The notes beneath the pieces were generated by a model that saw only the letters and a list, made by a program, of their open reading frames with translations, was not told the origin of the DNA and searched no databases. DNA of 64,000 nt from DATGFK01 sp040007395 (GTDB lineage: Bacteria > Chloroflexota > Anaerolineae > Aggregatilineales > UBA2796): NCBI GenBank assembly GCA_040007395.1, contig JBDTVG010000185.1, forward strand, positions 5,770 to 69,769. The letters run 5' to 3'. Shown one piece after another: positions 16,539-26,552 of the stretch; position 1 is the stretch's first letter, and every line of letters begins with the position of its first letter. Position numbers and translations under genes: made by a program.

Positions 16539-18101
16539 ATGAATACAAACAAACAAAAACGTGTGATTATCGAAGCCAAAGCGGTTACCAAAATTTATCC
16601 AAACGGCGTGCTTGCCAACAACGGCGTAAACCTCGTCGTAACGCAGGGCGAGATTCATGCGTTAGTGGGCGAAAACGGCGCGGGTAAAAGTACACTGATG
16701 AAGATTCTCTATGGGTTGGAACGCCCGACACACGGACAGGTTTTTTTGCGTGGAGAGCCTGTCCAGATTGCCAACCCACAAGTCGCGATCCGGCTTGGCA
16801 TTGGCATGGTTCACCAGAACTTTATGCTGGTTCCCTCGTTTACAGTTGCCGAAAATGTCGTCTTGAACACGGAACCAACACGCGGTATTACCGTCGATAC
16901 CGCCAAAGCCATCGCCCAGACGCAAGCCCTCGCCGATCAATATGGCTTGCAAGTGCTGCCCGAAGCACAGGTAGACAGCGTACCTGTCGGGATGCGGCAG
17001 CGCGTCGAGATCCTCAAGGCGCTTTATCGTGGCGCGGACATCTTCATCCTTGATGAACCGACAGCGGTACTGACACCGGGCGAAACTCGCGATCTTTTTG
17101 CTGCGATCCGTAATCTGGTGAATCAGGGCAAGACAGTTATCTTCATCACACACAAATTGCGCGAGGTCACGGAGATTTCGGATCGGGTCACGGTCATGCG
17201 CGATGCACAGGTGATCGGCACGGTCAATACCAACGAGTCCGATGAACGCATGTTGGCGCGAATGATGGTTGGGCGTGAAGTGTTCATGGTCGTCAACAAG
17301 CCGCCAGTCAAGCGGGGTAAAGCGGTCCTGCAAGTCCGCGACCTGACTTATGTTGCCGAGTCGGGCAAGGTCGCGCTGGATAATGTTAGTTTTAACGTCT
17401 ACGAAGGCGAGGTATTGGGCATCGCCGGAGTGGAGGGTAATGGGCAAACCGAACTGGTCGAAGTGCTAACCGGATTGCGGGCTGCCGCACATGGCACGGC
17501 GACACTTGACGGCAAGCCTGTCCCCTCGAATGATCCCCGCGCCGCCCGTGAAGTCGGGATCGCGCACATCCCCGAAGATCGGCTCAATAACGGCGCGGCG
17601 ATCAGCAGTTCGATCAGCGATAACCTGATCGTGGATCGTTACTATAAAGCGCCGTATAGCCAGCATGGCTTTCTGCAACTGGAGCAAGCTACCCAGAATG
17701 CACAAGCGATGATTGAGCAATTCGATATTGTGACATCCAATGCGGAAAACCCCTTGCAATCGCTGTCTGGCGGCAATATGCAAAAGGTTATCGTCGCCCG
17801 TGAATTTACCGCCCAGCCACGACTGCTCATCGCAGCTCAACCAACACGCGGCGTAGACATCGGCGCAATCGAATTTATCCATCAACAGTTGATCGACAAG
17901 CGTACCGAGGGGTTAGCGATTTTGCTCGTTTCGGCGGATCTTCAAGAAGTCCTCAAGCTCTCAGATCGGCTACTGGTGATGTACAACGGACACATTGCCG
18001 CGATCTTCCCTGACCCAACAGCCATTGCTGAGGAAGACCTTGGGCTGTATATGCTCGGTGCAAAACAACAGTCTGCCGACGACATGGAGGCGCTGCAATG
18101 A
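16539..18101 (+). CDS. BMP-class nucleoside/sugar ABC transporter, double ATPase
   Basis: A 520-residue ATPase with two ABC modules in tandem, as in RbsA/NupA/YufO-type importers. Module 1 has Walker A GENGAGKST, the loose signature PVGMRQRVEI and Walker B FILDEPTAVL. Module 2 has the degenerate Walker A GVEGNGQTE typical for this class, the signature LSGGNMQK and QPTRGVDIG. The family energises uptake of nucleosides or simple sugars with two permeases and a BMP/basic-membrane lipoprotein. The permeases follow directly (ATGA overlap), but no BMP-type binding protein is seen in this window. Confidence 0.92.
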   Translation: MNTNKQKRVIIEAKAVTKIYPNGVLANNGVNLVVTQGEIHALVGENGAGKSTLMKILYGLERPTHGQVFLRGEPVQIANPQVAIRLGIGMVHQNFMLVPSFTVAENVVLNTEPTRGITVDTAKAIAQTQALADQYGLQVLPEAQVDSVPVGMRQRVEILKALYRGADIFILDEPTAVLTPGETRDLFAAIRNLVNQGKTVIFITHKLREVTEISDRVTVMRDAQVIGTVNTNESDERMLARMMVGREVFMVVNKPPVKRGKAVLQVRDLTYVAESGKVALDNVSFNVYEGEVLGIAGVEGNGQTELVEVLTGLRAAAHGTATLDGKPVPSNDPRAAREVGIAHIPEDRLNNGAAISSSISDNLIVDRYYKAPYSQHGFLQLEQATQNAQAMIEQFDIVTSNAENPLQSLSGGNMQKVIVAREFTAQPRLLIAAQPTRGVDIGAIEFIHQQLIDKRTEGLAILLVSADLQEVLKLSDRLLVMYNGHIAAIFPDPTAIAEEDLGLYMLGAKQQSADDMEALQ

Positions 18102-19420
18102 CCGCGACAGACTTAACCACCCTCAATACACCGCCCTCGACTCGTCGTTCACGTGCCCTGCTGTGGATGCTATTGGGCATTGTGCTGGCCTTGATCTTTA
18201 GCGTTGTCCTGACGGTGCATGTCGCCGCCGGGGGGATTACTGATGCGGCTTCGATCAGCAAGGCTATCGCCGCTCCTGCGTTCACCAACATGCTAGGGAT
18301 GAATGTCTTGGTCGGTCTGGCAGCGGTGTTATTCGTCAACCAAACTGGGTGGGGAACGCTCCGCGTGATTCTGACGGTGGGGGCAGCACTGCTGATCGGA
18401 TTTATCCTTATGCTGCTGATCAGCCACGATCCGTTGAAGGCATACAATGCGCTGCTAACTGGCCCATTGAGTCGCACGAACCGTTGGGGGAGTTGGGTCG
18501 AAGATGCGATGGCGCTGACTTTGGTCGGCTTGTCGATCACATTGGTGTTTCGTGCTCAATTGTTTAGTCTAGGTGCAGAAGGCCAGATCGCGCTGGGGGC
18601 GATGGCGGCAGCACTGGTCGCGCTCTATGTGCCGCCGCTGCCGCTCGGCATACACATTCCGCTGGCGGTATTGGCGGGTTGTGCTGCCGGGTTTCTGTGG
18701 GGGATGATCCCCGGTATCCTGCGGGCGTATCTGAACGCGAATGAACTGGTTTCGACACTGATGCTCAACCCAATTGCAGCGCTGATCTACAGCTTCATTT
18801 TGGATCGGATAAAGCCCAAGAGCGCCGGGTTTACCGTTTCAGAACCGCTCACCGCAGCGTTACTGCCGCGCATCATCGATGGGACTCGCGTGACGACTGG
18901 TATCTTTTTTGTGATTGCCGCTGTAATTATTACATGGTTGATTATCCAGCGCACACCGCTTGGCTACGAGATCCGCACCATTGGTGCGAACATCAAGTTT
19001 GCCCGTTACGGCGGGATCGATACTAAGCGCACCATTGTACTGGCAATGAGCGTCAGTGGTGTAATGGCAGGCCTAACTGGGGTTTATCTGGCGTTGGGCA
19101 TCCATCAGAAGTTGATCTTGGGGCTTTCCGGTGGGCTGGCCTTTGAGGGAATTGTCGTAGCACTGCTGGCGCGTAACAAACCGCTGGCAGTGCCGGCCAT
19201 GGCGCTGCTGTACTCCTATTTGCGCGTCGGTGGGCCGATCATGCAGACCGATGCCAGCGTCAGTCTTGAGATTATCCGTGTGATCCAGTCGATCATCATC
19301 CTGCTGTTCACCGCTGACGGACTGATAGTTTTCATTCAAGCGCGGCGAACCAAGCCGAAGCCGCCGATCTCGGAGCAAGATGCAGCGCATATCGCGGAAG
19401 GCGCAGCGGCGCAGCCATAG
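18098..19420 (+). CDS. BMP-class ABC transporter permease 1
   Basis: A 440-residue membrane protein of the BPD_transp_2 family (YufP/NupP-like), with around ten hydrophobic helices. A long N-terminal extension with two helices precedes the core, which has the EAA-like GYEIRTIGANIKFARYGGID segment. The ATG overlaps the ATPase stop (ATGA). Together with the next gene it forms the transport channel. Confidence 0.9.
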   Translation: MTATDLTTLNTPPSTRRSRALLWMLLGIVLALIFSVVLTVHVAAGGITDAASISKAIAAPAFTNMLGMNVLVGLAAVLFVNQTGWGTLRVILTVGAALLIGFILMLLISHDPLKAYNALLTGPLSRTNRWGSWVEDAMALTLVGLSITLVFRAQLFSLGAEGQIALGAMAAALVALYVPPLPLGIHIPLAVLAGCAAGFLWGMIPGILRAYLNANELVSTLMLNPIAALIYSFILDRIKPKSAGFTVSEPLTAALLPRIIDGTRVTTGIFFVIAAVIITWLIIQRTPLGYEIRTIGANIKFARYGGIDTKRTIVLAMSVSGVMAGLTGVYLALGIHQKLILGLSGGLAFEGIVVALLARNKPLAVPAMALLYSYLRVGGPIMQTDASVSLEIIRVIQSIIILLFTADGLIVFIQARRTKPKPPISEQDAAHIAEGAAAQP

Positions 19421-19438
19421 GGAGAGGAGAAAAATCTA

Positions 19439-20476
19439 ATGACATTGCTCCAGAATGTCCTTTCTGGCATTTTCAGCGCCGCCTTTCTGGGCGCGATGCT
19501 GCGTGTGACCACCCCGATCTTGCTGCCTTCGCTAGGTGCATTGATCAGTGATCGGGCGGGGGTGATCAATATCGGGCTGGAAGGCATTATGCTCTCGGCG
19601 GCCTTCACGGGCGCGACGGTTGGCGCGTATGCCGCTACCGCCGTCGATCCCAGTATTGCGGCGTGGGTTGGCTTCGGTGCAGCAATTGTTGTAGCGGTGC
19701 TGGTAGCGCTATTGCTGGCGTTTTTTCACTTGCAACTTAACGGCGATCTGATCCTCGGTGGGATCGCGATCAACATTCTCGGTTCGGCGGCGACGATTGC
19801 CATTGGCTACCAGTTGACCGGGGGACGCGGCGGCGGATCGCTTGGCCTTGCTGGCGTGCAAATGCCAATCGTCGATCTGCCTTTTCTCAAAGCGATTCCC
19901 GCGATCGGAGATGGGTTGTATACCATTCTTGGCAGCCAAAATATCATGACATGGATCTCGTTTCTGAGTGTGGCGGTGATCTGGTTTTTGTTGTATCGAA
20001 TGCCAATTGGCAAACATCTGCGAGCAGTGGGCGAAAACCCCGACGCTGCCGCTTCTGTCGGGATCGATGTGCGACGGGTACGTTATCTGGCGCTAGCGAT
20101 TAGCGGAGTGCTGGCAGGCTTGGGCGGGATTCACCTGAGCATGGGCTATCTGAATGGCTTTACTCGCGACATGACGGCGGGACGGGGCTTTATCGCGTTG
20201 GTTGCGCCTGCGCTGGGCGGCGGCACACCGTTTGGCACGATGATTGCCGCGCTGTTGTTCGGCGCATTCGCCGGACTGGAAACGCGCTTGCCAAGTCTAT
20301 TGCCGGGGGTAGATATTCCGTCCCAGCTACCACAGATCATCCCCTACGCGGCGACGATCATTGCGCTGGTCATTTATTCGTACCAGCGGACTCGCGCTCT
20401 AACGGCTCGTGCTCGACGTTTCGAGCAGCAACGCAAACAGGAACCCGCGCCGACTCCTTCGGGGCCGAGCGACTAA
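19439..20476 (+). CDS. BMP-class ABC transporter permease 2
   Basis: A 345-residue permease of the same family (YufQ/NupQ-like). INIGLEGIMLSAAFTGA near the N-terminus and GKHLRAVGENPDAAASVGID in the coupling region are typical. ATG 19439 has an excellent ribosome site (GGAGAGGAG) 18 nt after the previous stop. It ends the transporter operon; the tail is basic and Pro-rich. Confidence 0.92.
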   Translation: MTLLQNVLSGIFSAAFLGAMLRVTTPILLPSLGALISDRAGVINIGLEGIMLSAAFTGATVGAYAATAVDPSIAAWVGFGAAIVVAVLVALLLAFFHLQLNGDLILGGIAINILGSAATIAIGYQLTGGRGGGSLGLAGVQMPIVDLPFLKAIPAIGDGLYTILGSQNIMTWISFLSVAVIWFLLYRMPIGKHLRAVGENPDAAASVGIDVRRVRYLALAISGVLAGLGGIHLSMGYLNGFTRDMTAGRGFIALVAPALGGGTPFGTMIAALLFGAFAGLETRLPSLLPGVDIPSQLPQIIPYAATIIALVIYSYQRTRALTARARRFEQQRKQEPAPTPSGPSD

Positions 20477-20735
20477 TATCATTTAGCATAAGCATCCCCT
20501 ATTGTCATGAACAGTCTCATTTATCGTAATTCGGGGTACTTATCGAAGAAATGACCTCGCTAGTGTCGAAACTTTGCGTAAACTGTTCTTTCAAAAAAGG
20601 TTGGTTGTTATATCTTTGTAATCTTACACTTGTAGCAATTGAGGTAATATTTCCATTATTCTGGCTGCCAATCGTTATTTGTGATACTAATGCCAGCCAG
20701 TCTGAAAACGCGACTCTAGGCAAGGTGTATTCATA

Positions 20736-23126
20736 GTGAATAATAATAGGCTTATGGATCGATCTGATTTAGATGGACTTGATCCCCTTTATACACAGGA
20801 TCTTCCCCCTGAAATAGATTTGGATCGTCTGACAAAGCTAGCCTCAAAACTGCTGCACGCTCCTATAACATTCATTTCTCTCATCAGTGCAGAAAATCAA
20901 TTTATTACAAGCCATGTCGGGTTAACGGATTCGATAACGACAAGCCATAAACTTCCTCTTGCCGAGTCAATCTGCCAACAAGTCATCACTTTGGCAGCAC
21001 CGTTTGTGATTGAAAATGCGGGGGACCATCCTGAATTCCGCAACACAGTGGAATTCCGCTCTCTGAAGTTTGCAGCCTGTATCGCTATCCCGCTTATCAC
21101 TCGCGATGGAGTCGGGAAGGGCATGTTCTGTGCGATGGATACAGACTCCCGACATTGGACTGAAGAGGATCTTGACACACTGCACGATCTGGCTGCACTC
21201 GCGACAAACCAGCTTGGGCTATGGCATCTCTTGAAACACAAGGAAGAAGCCTTATCAAAGCTAATGGTGAGTGAAACCGCCTATCGTCAGCTTTTTGAAA
21301 ACAGTATCGATGGAATTCTACTCTCGCGTTCTAATGGAGACATCTTCTTTGCCAATCCTGAGGCCTGCCGTATCTTTGGACGCACAGCACAAGAAATTCA
21401 AAGTGTCGGGCGAGATGGCTTGATTGATGCTAGCGATCCACGCCTTCAGCTTGGTTTAGCTGAACGAGCGCGGACTGGGAAGTTTAAAGGGGAGATCACC
21501 ATGCGGCGGTTGGATGGAAGTACTTTCCCCGCAGAAATTTCAACCAGCAAATATCGCAGCGATATCAATCCCGACCAGACAAGTATGATCATCCGCGATA
21601 TTACCCAGCGGAAGCAAGTGGAAGCGGCGCTCCTTGAAATTGAACAGCGTTACCGAACTGTGGTGTCAGTGCTGGCGGAAGGGATTATTCTCCAAAATTC
21701 TGAGGGCAGTATTCAGGCCTGCAATAGTAGTGCCGAGCGAATTCTTGGGTTAACGGCTGACCAGATGATGGGACGCAAGTCAATCGACCCTCAGTGGCGC
21801 GTGATCCACCCCGACGGCACCCCTTTTCCGAGTGAGACACGTCCGACAACGGTCACATTGTCTACAGGTAAGCCACAAACTGATGTTGTGATGGGAATCT
21901 ACAAACCAGACGGCAGCTTGTCATGGGTTTCGAATAGCGCACAGCCACTCTGGCGCGAAAATGAAGAACTGCCCTATGCAGTCGTAAGCTCCTTTGATGA
22001 CATTACGACGCAAAAACAACTTGAAATTTCGCTGCGGGAAAAAGATGAGATTTTCAGACAGCTTGCCAACCACCTTTATCTGGCAATCTGGTTACGGGAC
22101 GCGCACGATAACCGGATGATCTATATGAGTCCTGCCTACGCAACGATTACTGGTCGGACTCTGGAGAGTATTCTCGAAAATCCGGCTTCATTACTTGAGA
22201 TAATCCATCCCGAAGACTTGAACCGGGTTCTGCAAACACGTAAACGCCATATTGAAGACAGTTTTGGGATGGAGTACCGCATTATTAGGAAGGATGGCGC
22301 TGTCCGCTGGATTCGCGCTCATACTTTCCCCATCGCCGATGATAAGGGCGTTGTCTACCGGATTGCTGGGATTTCCGAAGATATAACGCTCCGTAAAGAA
22401 GCAGAAGCTACTGAAATCGAGCTTCAAATCGAGCGCGAAAGGGTTGACCTGTTGAAGCGCTTTCTTAGCGGCGCATCGCATGACTTCCGCACCCCGCTGA
22501 CGATAGTGTCCAGCAGTTTATACCTACTTGGAATAGCAGAGGATACCGAAACCCGACGAAATCATCTTGATAAAATCAATGATCAAGTGCAGCGCATCCA
22601 AACACTTGTCGAGAGTCTTTTTGAACTCTCACGTCTGGATATGGCTTCTAACGAGTTATATCTCGACTCTAGGGATTTGAATATGTTGATTCAAAACGTC
22701 TGTGACGACCAAAAGCTATTGATGGCCCCAAAACGCATTCGCTTGAACCTCAAGCTAGCGCAGCGCTTACCCCGGATTTTTGTGGACCAAATGGAAATCA
22801 GTTTAGCGATACAACATATTCTGGTCAATGCGATCAACTACTCGGCACAAGACGGAGAAATTATCGTTTCTACAGAACAGCAGGCTGATGCCTCTCTACT
22901 CCTAAAGATACAGGATAAGGGGATAGGGATAAGCGATACTGATCTCCCTCACATTTTTGATCGTTTCTACCGGGCCGACCCTGCGCGAAGCATCAATACT
23001 GGGGGCTTGGGACTTGGCTTGAGTATCGCCCAAAGAATAGTGGAGGCGCATCAAGGATCGATTAGTGTTCAGAGTACATTGGGACAAGGCAGCACGTTTA
23101 GCCTAGTCCTGCCTAAATTTAAGTAA
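20736..23126 (+). CDS. GAF-PAS histidine kinase
   Basis: A 796-residue sensor kinase without transmembrane helices. Domain order: a GAF domain (about 1-170, with the AFVIENAGDHPEFRN and FCAMDTDSRHW pattern), three PAS domains (each ending in motifs such as RDITQRKQ or SEDITLRKE), a dimerisation domain with phospho-acceptor His582 in GASHDFRTPL, and a HATPase domain (NAINYS, DKGIGI, GGLGLGLSIA). It probably senses a small ligand or redox state in the cytoplasm. GTG 20736 is taken as start with AGGCAAGG upstream; ATG 20754 is an alternative. The ribokinase gene follows after 7 nt. Confidence 0.88.
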   Translation: MNNNRLMDRSDLDGLDPLYTQDLPPEIDLDRLTKLASKLLHAPITFISLISAENQFITSHVGLTDSITTSHKLPLAESICQQVITLAAPFVIENAGDHPEFRNTVEFRSLKFAACIAIPLITRDGVGKGMFCAMDTDSRHWTEEDLDTLHDLAALATNQLGLWHLLKHKEEALSKLMVSETAYRQLFENSIDGILLSRSNGDIFFANPEACRIFGRTAQEIQSVGRDGLIDASDPRLQLGLAERARTGKFKGEITMRRLDGSTFPAEISTSKYRSDINPDQTSMIIRDITQRKQVEAALLEIEQRYRTVVSVLAEGIILQNSEGSIQACNSSAERILGLTADQMMGRKSIDPQWRVIHPDGTPFPSETRPTTVTLSTGKPQTDVVMGIYKPDGSLSWVSNSAQPLWRENEELPYAVVSSFDDITTQKQLEISLREKDEIFRQLANHLYLAIWLRDAHDNRMIYMSPAYATITGRTLESILENPASLLEIIHPEDLNRVLQTRKRHIEDSFGMEYRIIRKDGAVRWIRAHTFPIADDKGVVYRIAGISEDITLRKEAEATEIELQIERERVDLLKRFLSGASHDFRTPLTIVSSSLYLLGIAEDTETRRNHLDKINDQVQRIQTLVESLFELSRLDMASNELYLDSRDLNMLIQNVCDDQKLLMAPKRIRLNLKLAQRLPRIFVDQMEISLAIQHILVNAINYSAQDGEIIVSTEQQADASLLLKIQDKGIGISDTDLPHIFDRFYRADPARSINTGGLGLGLSIAQRIVEAHQGSISVQSTLGQGSTFSLVLPKFK

Positions 23127-23133
23127 AATCACC

Positions 23134-24084
23134 ATGAACCCAAAAATCGTGACGATTGGCGACCTGACCGCCGACATCGTAATGCCTGTCAAACTGCCTA
23201 TCGCACCGGGCGACTCGCAGCAGATACCTTGGTACAGGGTCGAACCGGGCGGCGCGGGCAACTTTCTGCTGGCGGGTCAGCGTCTTGGCGCACAGATGAT
23301 CGCGCTTGGCGCACTTGGGGATGATCTATTTGGGCGGTATGTGCTGGATGTGCTGCGCGACGAAGGGGTCAATGTCGAAGGGATAGCGATCTCCACGCAG
23401 GTTCCGACGACGATGGTAGCAGTGTTGTTTGAGCCGGACGCAGGCAAGTTCAGCTATGTTTGGCACGGTGGCGGCGGCGAGACTCTCACGCTTAGTCCGG
23501 CGGCAATGCACAGCATCGATCAAGGCGATGCGCTGTTCATGCAAGGCTTCACACTGTGCGAGGCGAGTTTGCATCCATTGGTGGATTATGCGTTGGCCTC
23601 CGGCAAACCAATCTGGTACGACGTTGGCCCCGCCACCAAATATATCCCCGACCCGGATCGCGCCCGAATCCGTGAACACACTTATGCGCTGTTGACCACC
23701 GAGGATGAACTACCCACTATTGCTAATGGGTTGACGGGGCAAGCCGCCTACGATTTTCTACTAGACGTTGGCTCACAACTGCTGGTGATTAAGCGTGGCG
23801 AACTCGGCTGTCGTGTTATCAGCCATAGCGGACAGATCGATGTTCCGGGCTTTACGGTCACTGTGCGCGATCTGGTTGGGGCGGGCGACAGCTTCAACGC
23901 GGCGTTCATCTATGGCACGCTGTGCGGGCTTACCCTGCAAGAAGCCGCGATATTGGCGAATGCCGCTGGGGGAGCCAAAGTGCAAAAGCTTGGCACAGGC
24001 CGCGCCATGCCCACTCGCGCCGAAATCGCCGCCGTGTTAGCCGCCGCCGGGGTAAGCGTGGGGATTGATCTCGACGCGGAATAA
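23134..24084 (+). CDS. PfkB/ribokinase-family sugar or nucleoside kinase
   Basis: A 316-residue kinase. The N-terminal GDLTADIV strand, the GGAGNFLLAGQRLGA motif, and the C-terminal signature DLVGAGDSFNAAF with the catalytic Asp identify the family. It transfers phosphate from ATP to a sugar or nucleoside. Its place near a nucleoside-type importer suggests a role in phosphorylating the imported substrate, but the specificity cannot be read from the sequence. It begins 7 nt after the histidine kinase stop. Confidence 0.9.
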   Translation: MNPKIVTIGDLTADIVMPVKLPIAPGDSQQIPWYRVEPGGAGNFLLAGQRLGAQMIALGALGDDLFGRYVLDVLRDEGVNVEGIAISTQVPTTMVAVLFEPDAGKFSYVWHGGGGETLTLSPAAMHSIDQGDALFMQGFTLCEASLHPLVDYALASGKPIWYDVGPATKYIPDPDRARIREHTYALLTTEDELPTIANGLTGQAAYDFLLDVGSQLLVIKRGELGCRVISHSGQIDVPGFTVTVRDLVGAGDSFNAAFIYGTLCGLTLQEAAILANAAGGAKVQKLGTGRAMPTRAEIAAVLAAAGVSVGIDLDAE

Positions 24085-24107
24085 TCAGGAGGGTTCCTGA
24101 AATAGAT

Positions 24108-24491
24108 ATGCCATCAAAAATACCAGCTTATGTGCGAGAGGACGGAACCTTTTGTGTAGTCGTGGAATTCGAGACTATACAGGACGCTACCAACCTACGG
24201 GATCAAGTCACCCAATGGTGCAATGAATGGATTGAAGAAAACAAAACGGTACATCGCGTTGGGATAAGTGACGATCTTTCTGTTGATGATGTAGAACGAT
24301 TGCCGGATTACTTTGAGATTTTTACAAGCCCACCCTATATTATCAAAGCCGAAGATGATCAGTTGTGGCTTCGTTTGGATGGCATGTATTCTTACTGGTG
24401 GAGAGATTGGCTAGCTCGTATCGGGGTCAGCTTAACCCGTGCCTTGCCAGAACTGCGCTTGCACAAAATCTCAATAAATTGTGGCGAGTAA
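24108..24491 (+). CDS. Hypothetical small acidic protein
   Basis: A 127-residue acidic protein, no signal peptide. It has many Trp residues (SYWWRDWLAR) and a RLPDYFEIF segment. No family is recognised. It follows the kinase by 23 nt and is tail-to-tail with the AT-rich gene at 24531. Confidence 0.6.
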   Translation: MPSKIPAYVREDGTFCVVVEFETIQDATNLRDQVTQWCNEWIEENKTVHRVGISDDLSVDDVERLPDYFEIFTSPPYIIKAEDDQLWLRLDGMYSYWWRDWLARIGVSLTRALPELRLHKISINCGE

Positions 24492-24530
24492 TTTTATGCG
24501 GCTAACGAAAGCTCAGCAGCAGCAATATAT

Positions 24531-25682
24531 TTATCGGTAAAAATAGCCATTTTCTTGAAATTGGGCGATGCGTTCTTGAGGGACACTCGCTGAAAAATCT
24601 CTCATAAATTCAACATGGCTTGCGCCTTCGTTTAGGTAGGGATATATAACAAAATCCGGCATGATGCTAAATATCGTACTCCAATTAAAATCAGCCAAAT
24701 CACGCGCAACTCGCCTGAGCAATTTTTGCCCGAAAGTACATCCTCTGGAACTCAATCCCATTTCCTGACCTAACAATCTGCACGCTTCACGGAGATCGTC
24801 GTCCAGTAAACCCCATAAGTCAGCTACGTCGCCATTATAAAAATTATGGGGATTCCATAAATAACCCGCTAAGGATTGCCGCTTTGCTATTGTCTCCTGT
24901 CGATCACTTTCATAGATTACGCCAAGGGTTGGCGGAAAAAAGTCCCATCCTACGCTGGCAACCGAGTAGCATAAGGTCACGTTAAAAACTGGTTCTGTAA
25001 TCTCGACATTTGCCAATGCTTTTGGGATTAATTGGACAAACGCCTTATGAAGGCGCTCACCAAGTGCTTTTTGTGTTTCTTCTTTGCGTGGACGGCGATA
25101 CACTAACCTCTGACCATTAACGCCATAGTATCCGGCGATAGTATGCAGTACGCCACGCTTGGAATAAGTAATTTCAAAGCGAGAGTTTGAGCCTTCAATG
25201 CGGGCTAGCTTGCCATTGGTGTAATGATAATTTTCTATTTTACTCCATCTCGGTTCTGAAAACGGAGGTTGAGCTAATACTTCATAGCGGACAATGTGAT
25301 CATCGACAAAATATTGTCGATTAACATTAATTAGCTTGTGATCCACATCATAACGTGTGCCTTCAGTAACTGCCCCATTCTGCACATAGAATAGTTCAAC
25401 GACTTTACCAAATGCCTGATTATAACGAACAACGACAAGCTGGTTATCCTTATTGAAGCCATATTGAGCAAAGGTAGCACGTTCAAGATTATTTTTTGGT
25501 TCACGTGGGATTACGCGCCCCCTAGAGAATTGTTCGCGCTCATGGAAAAAAGGTTCTGGTCGATAAAGGAATCCATCGACCCATTCCCAGCGAACAGCTT
25601 GGGACTCACAGCGCTGTTTCAAAACGTCATATTCCGCTTGAGCAGTTTCAAAACGTTCTTTTAGGGATAACATGCCACTCAT
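24531..25682 (-). CDS. Hypothetical protein of 383 residues
   Basis: No known domain is recognised. The N-terminal helix is charged; the middle (about 120-210) shows repeated strands such as YHYTNGKLARIEGSNSR and FEITYSKRGVLHTIAGYYG that resemble YD-repeat-like beta hairpins. The last third is helical. Base composition is clearly more AT-rich than the flanking genes, which suggests acquisition. ATG 25682 is used; an ATG at 25673 is also possible. Confidence 0.65.
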   Translation of the reverse strand: MSGMLSLKERFETAQAEYDVLKQRCESQAVRWEWVDGFLYRPEPFFHEREQFSRGRVIPREPKNNLERATFAQYGFNKDNQLVVVRYNQAFGKVVELFYVQNGAVTEGTRYDVDHKLINVNRQYFVDDHIVRYEVLAQPPFSEPRWSKIENYHYTNGKLARIEGSNSRFEITYSKRGVLHTIAGYYGVNGQRLVYRRPRKEETQKALGERLHKAFVQLIPKALANVEITEPVFNVTLCYSVASVGWDFFPPTLGVIYESDRQETIAKRQSLAGYLWNPHNFYNGDVADLWGLLDDDLREACRLLGQEMGLSSRGCTFGQKLLRRVARDLADFNWSTIFSIMPDFVIYPYLNEGASHVEFMRDFSASVPQERIAQFQENGYFYR

Positions 25683-25718
25683 TTGCGTATACTTTCTACT
25701 GACATACTGAATGGTCTA

Positions 25719-26552
25719 TTAACGCGCATCGAGTTTGGAGCGATGCAACACCCCTTGCAACTGTGGAGCGCTTAACACCGCCTCGACTGCGCCGCCGCCA
25801 ATAGCCAGCGACTTATCGGAGATCGTAAAGCAGTATTCGCGTTTGGCGCGTGGATCGAGATCTCCAATCTTGAGGCCAGCCCGCACAACCGTATCGTTAT
25901 CGACCAAGCCGCGTAGCACCCCATCGAAGGGCGCGATGATAGGCTGATCGGCAACACGGGCAATGATCGCGCCCGCTTGAACGTATTCGCCCACCACGAC
26001 TACCTGCGTCACTGCGCCATCGACAGGCGCACGCAGCACCCGATCTCCGACTTTGCCGTTGACATTGCCGGGTTGCCCAGTATCCGGTTCGGCGCTGCCT
26101 TCCCAGATCACACGCCCTAGATGGTGTCCACGATTGGTTTCGATCACAGCGTGGCAGTCTACCCCCGCCGTAAAACCGGGGCCAAGCGCGATCACCAGCG
26201 GCGCATCTTGCAAGGTCGTGTCGAGATTCACTTTGGCGACCCGTGCATCAATGACCACTGTGGGACGCAGCGCGGCAATCGCTTCGCGGCTCGAATCGAC
26301 AATGACTGAGATGACATCGTGCATGATCATCTCTGGCACTTGCGCGTAACTCACCCGACGTGCCGCGACTCCGCCGACGATTACGCCACCATTATGTACA
26401 CACGCTCCATAGCTCACGGTGGTGCGAACCAGCAGCGGGTGGGCAAGTTCGGTCATGGCGATGGGGAAGCCCGCCTTGAACAAACGGTAGGCTACCCCGG
26501 AACCAAGATCGCCCGCGCCGCGAATCAGGATCAGCGTATCAAACAATGCCAT
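25719..26552 (-). CDS. YqeB/EF2563-family molybdenum hydroxylase accessory protein
   Basis: A 277-residue protein of the family found with selenium-dependent molybdenum hydroxylases. The N-terminal Rossmann-like RGAGDLGSGVAYRLFKAGF is a clear signature; the C-terminal half contains biotinyl/hammerhead-like strands. Its role is thought to be in maturing the labile cofactor of Mo hydroxylases. It overlaps the hydroxylase gene by 14 nt and follows it, so translation is coupled. No YqeC or selenium genes are seen nearby. Confidence 0.82.
   Translation of the reverse strand: MALFDTLILIRGAGDLGSGVAYRLFKAGFPIAMTELAHPLLVRTTVSYGACVHNGGVIVGGVAARRVSYAQVPEMIMHDVISVIVDSSREAIAALRPTVVIDARVAKVNLDTTLQDAPLVIALGPGFTAGVDCHAVIETNRGHHLGRVIWEGSAEPDTGQPGNVNGKVGDRVLRAPVDGAVTQVVVVGEYVQAGAIIARVADQPIIAPFDGVLRGLVDNDTVVRAGLKIGDLDPRAKREYCFTISDKSLAIGGGAVEAVLSAPQLQGVLHRSKLDAR

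Noticed and set aside
20551..20736. A 61-residue open frame before the GAF-PAS kinase
   Set aside because: It has hydrophobic residues but no ribosome site and no recognisable domain; its stop overlaps the kinase start. Not enough to call a gene.
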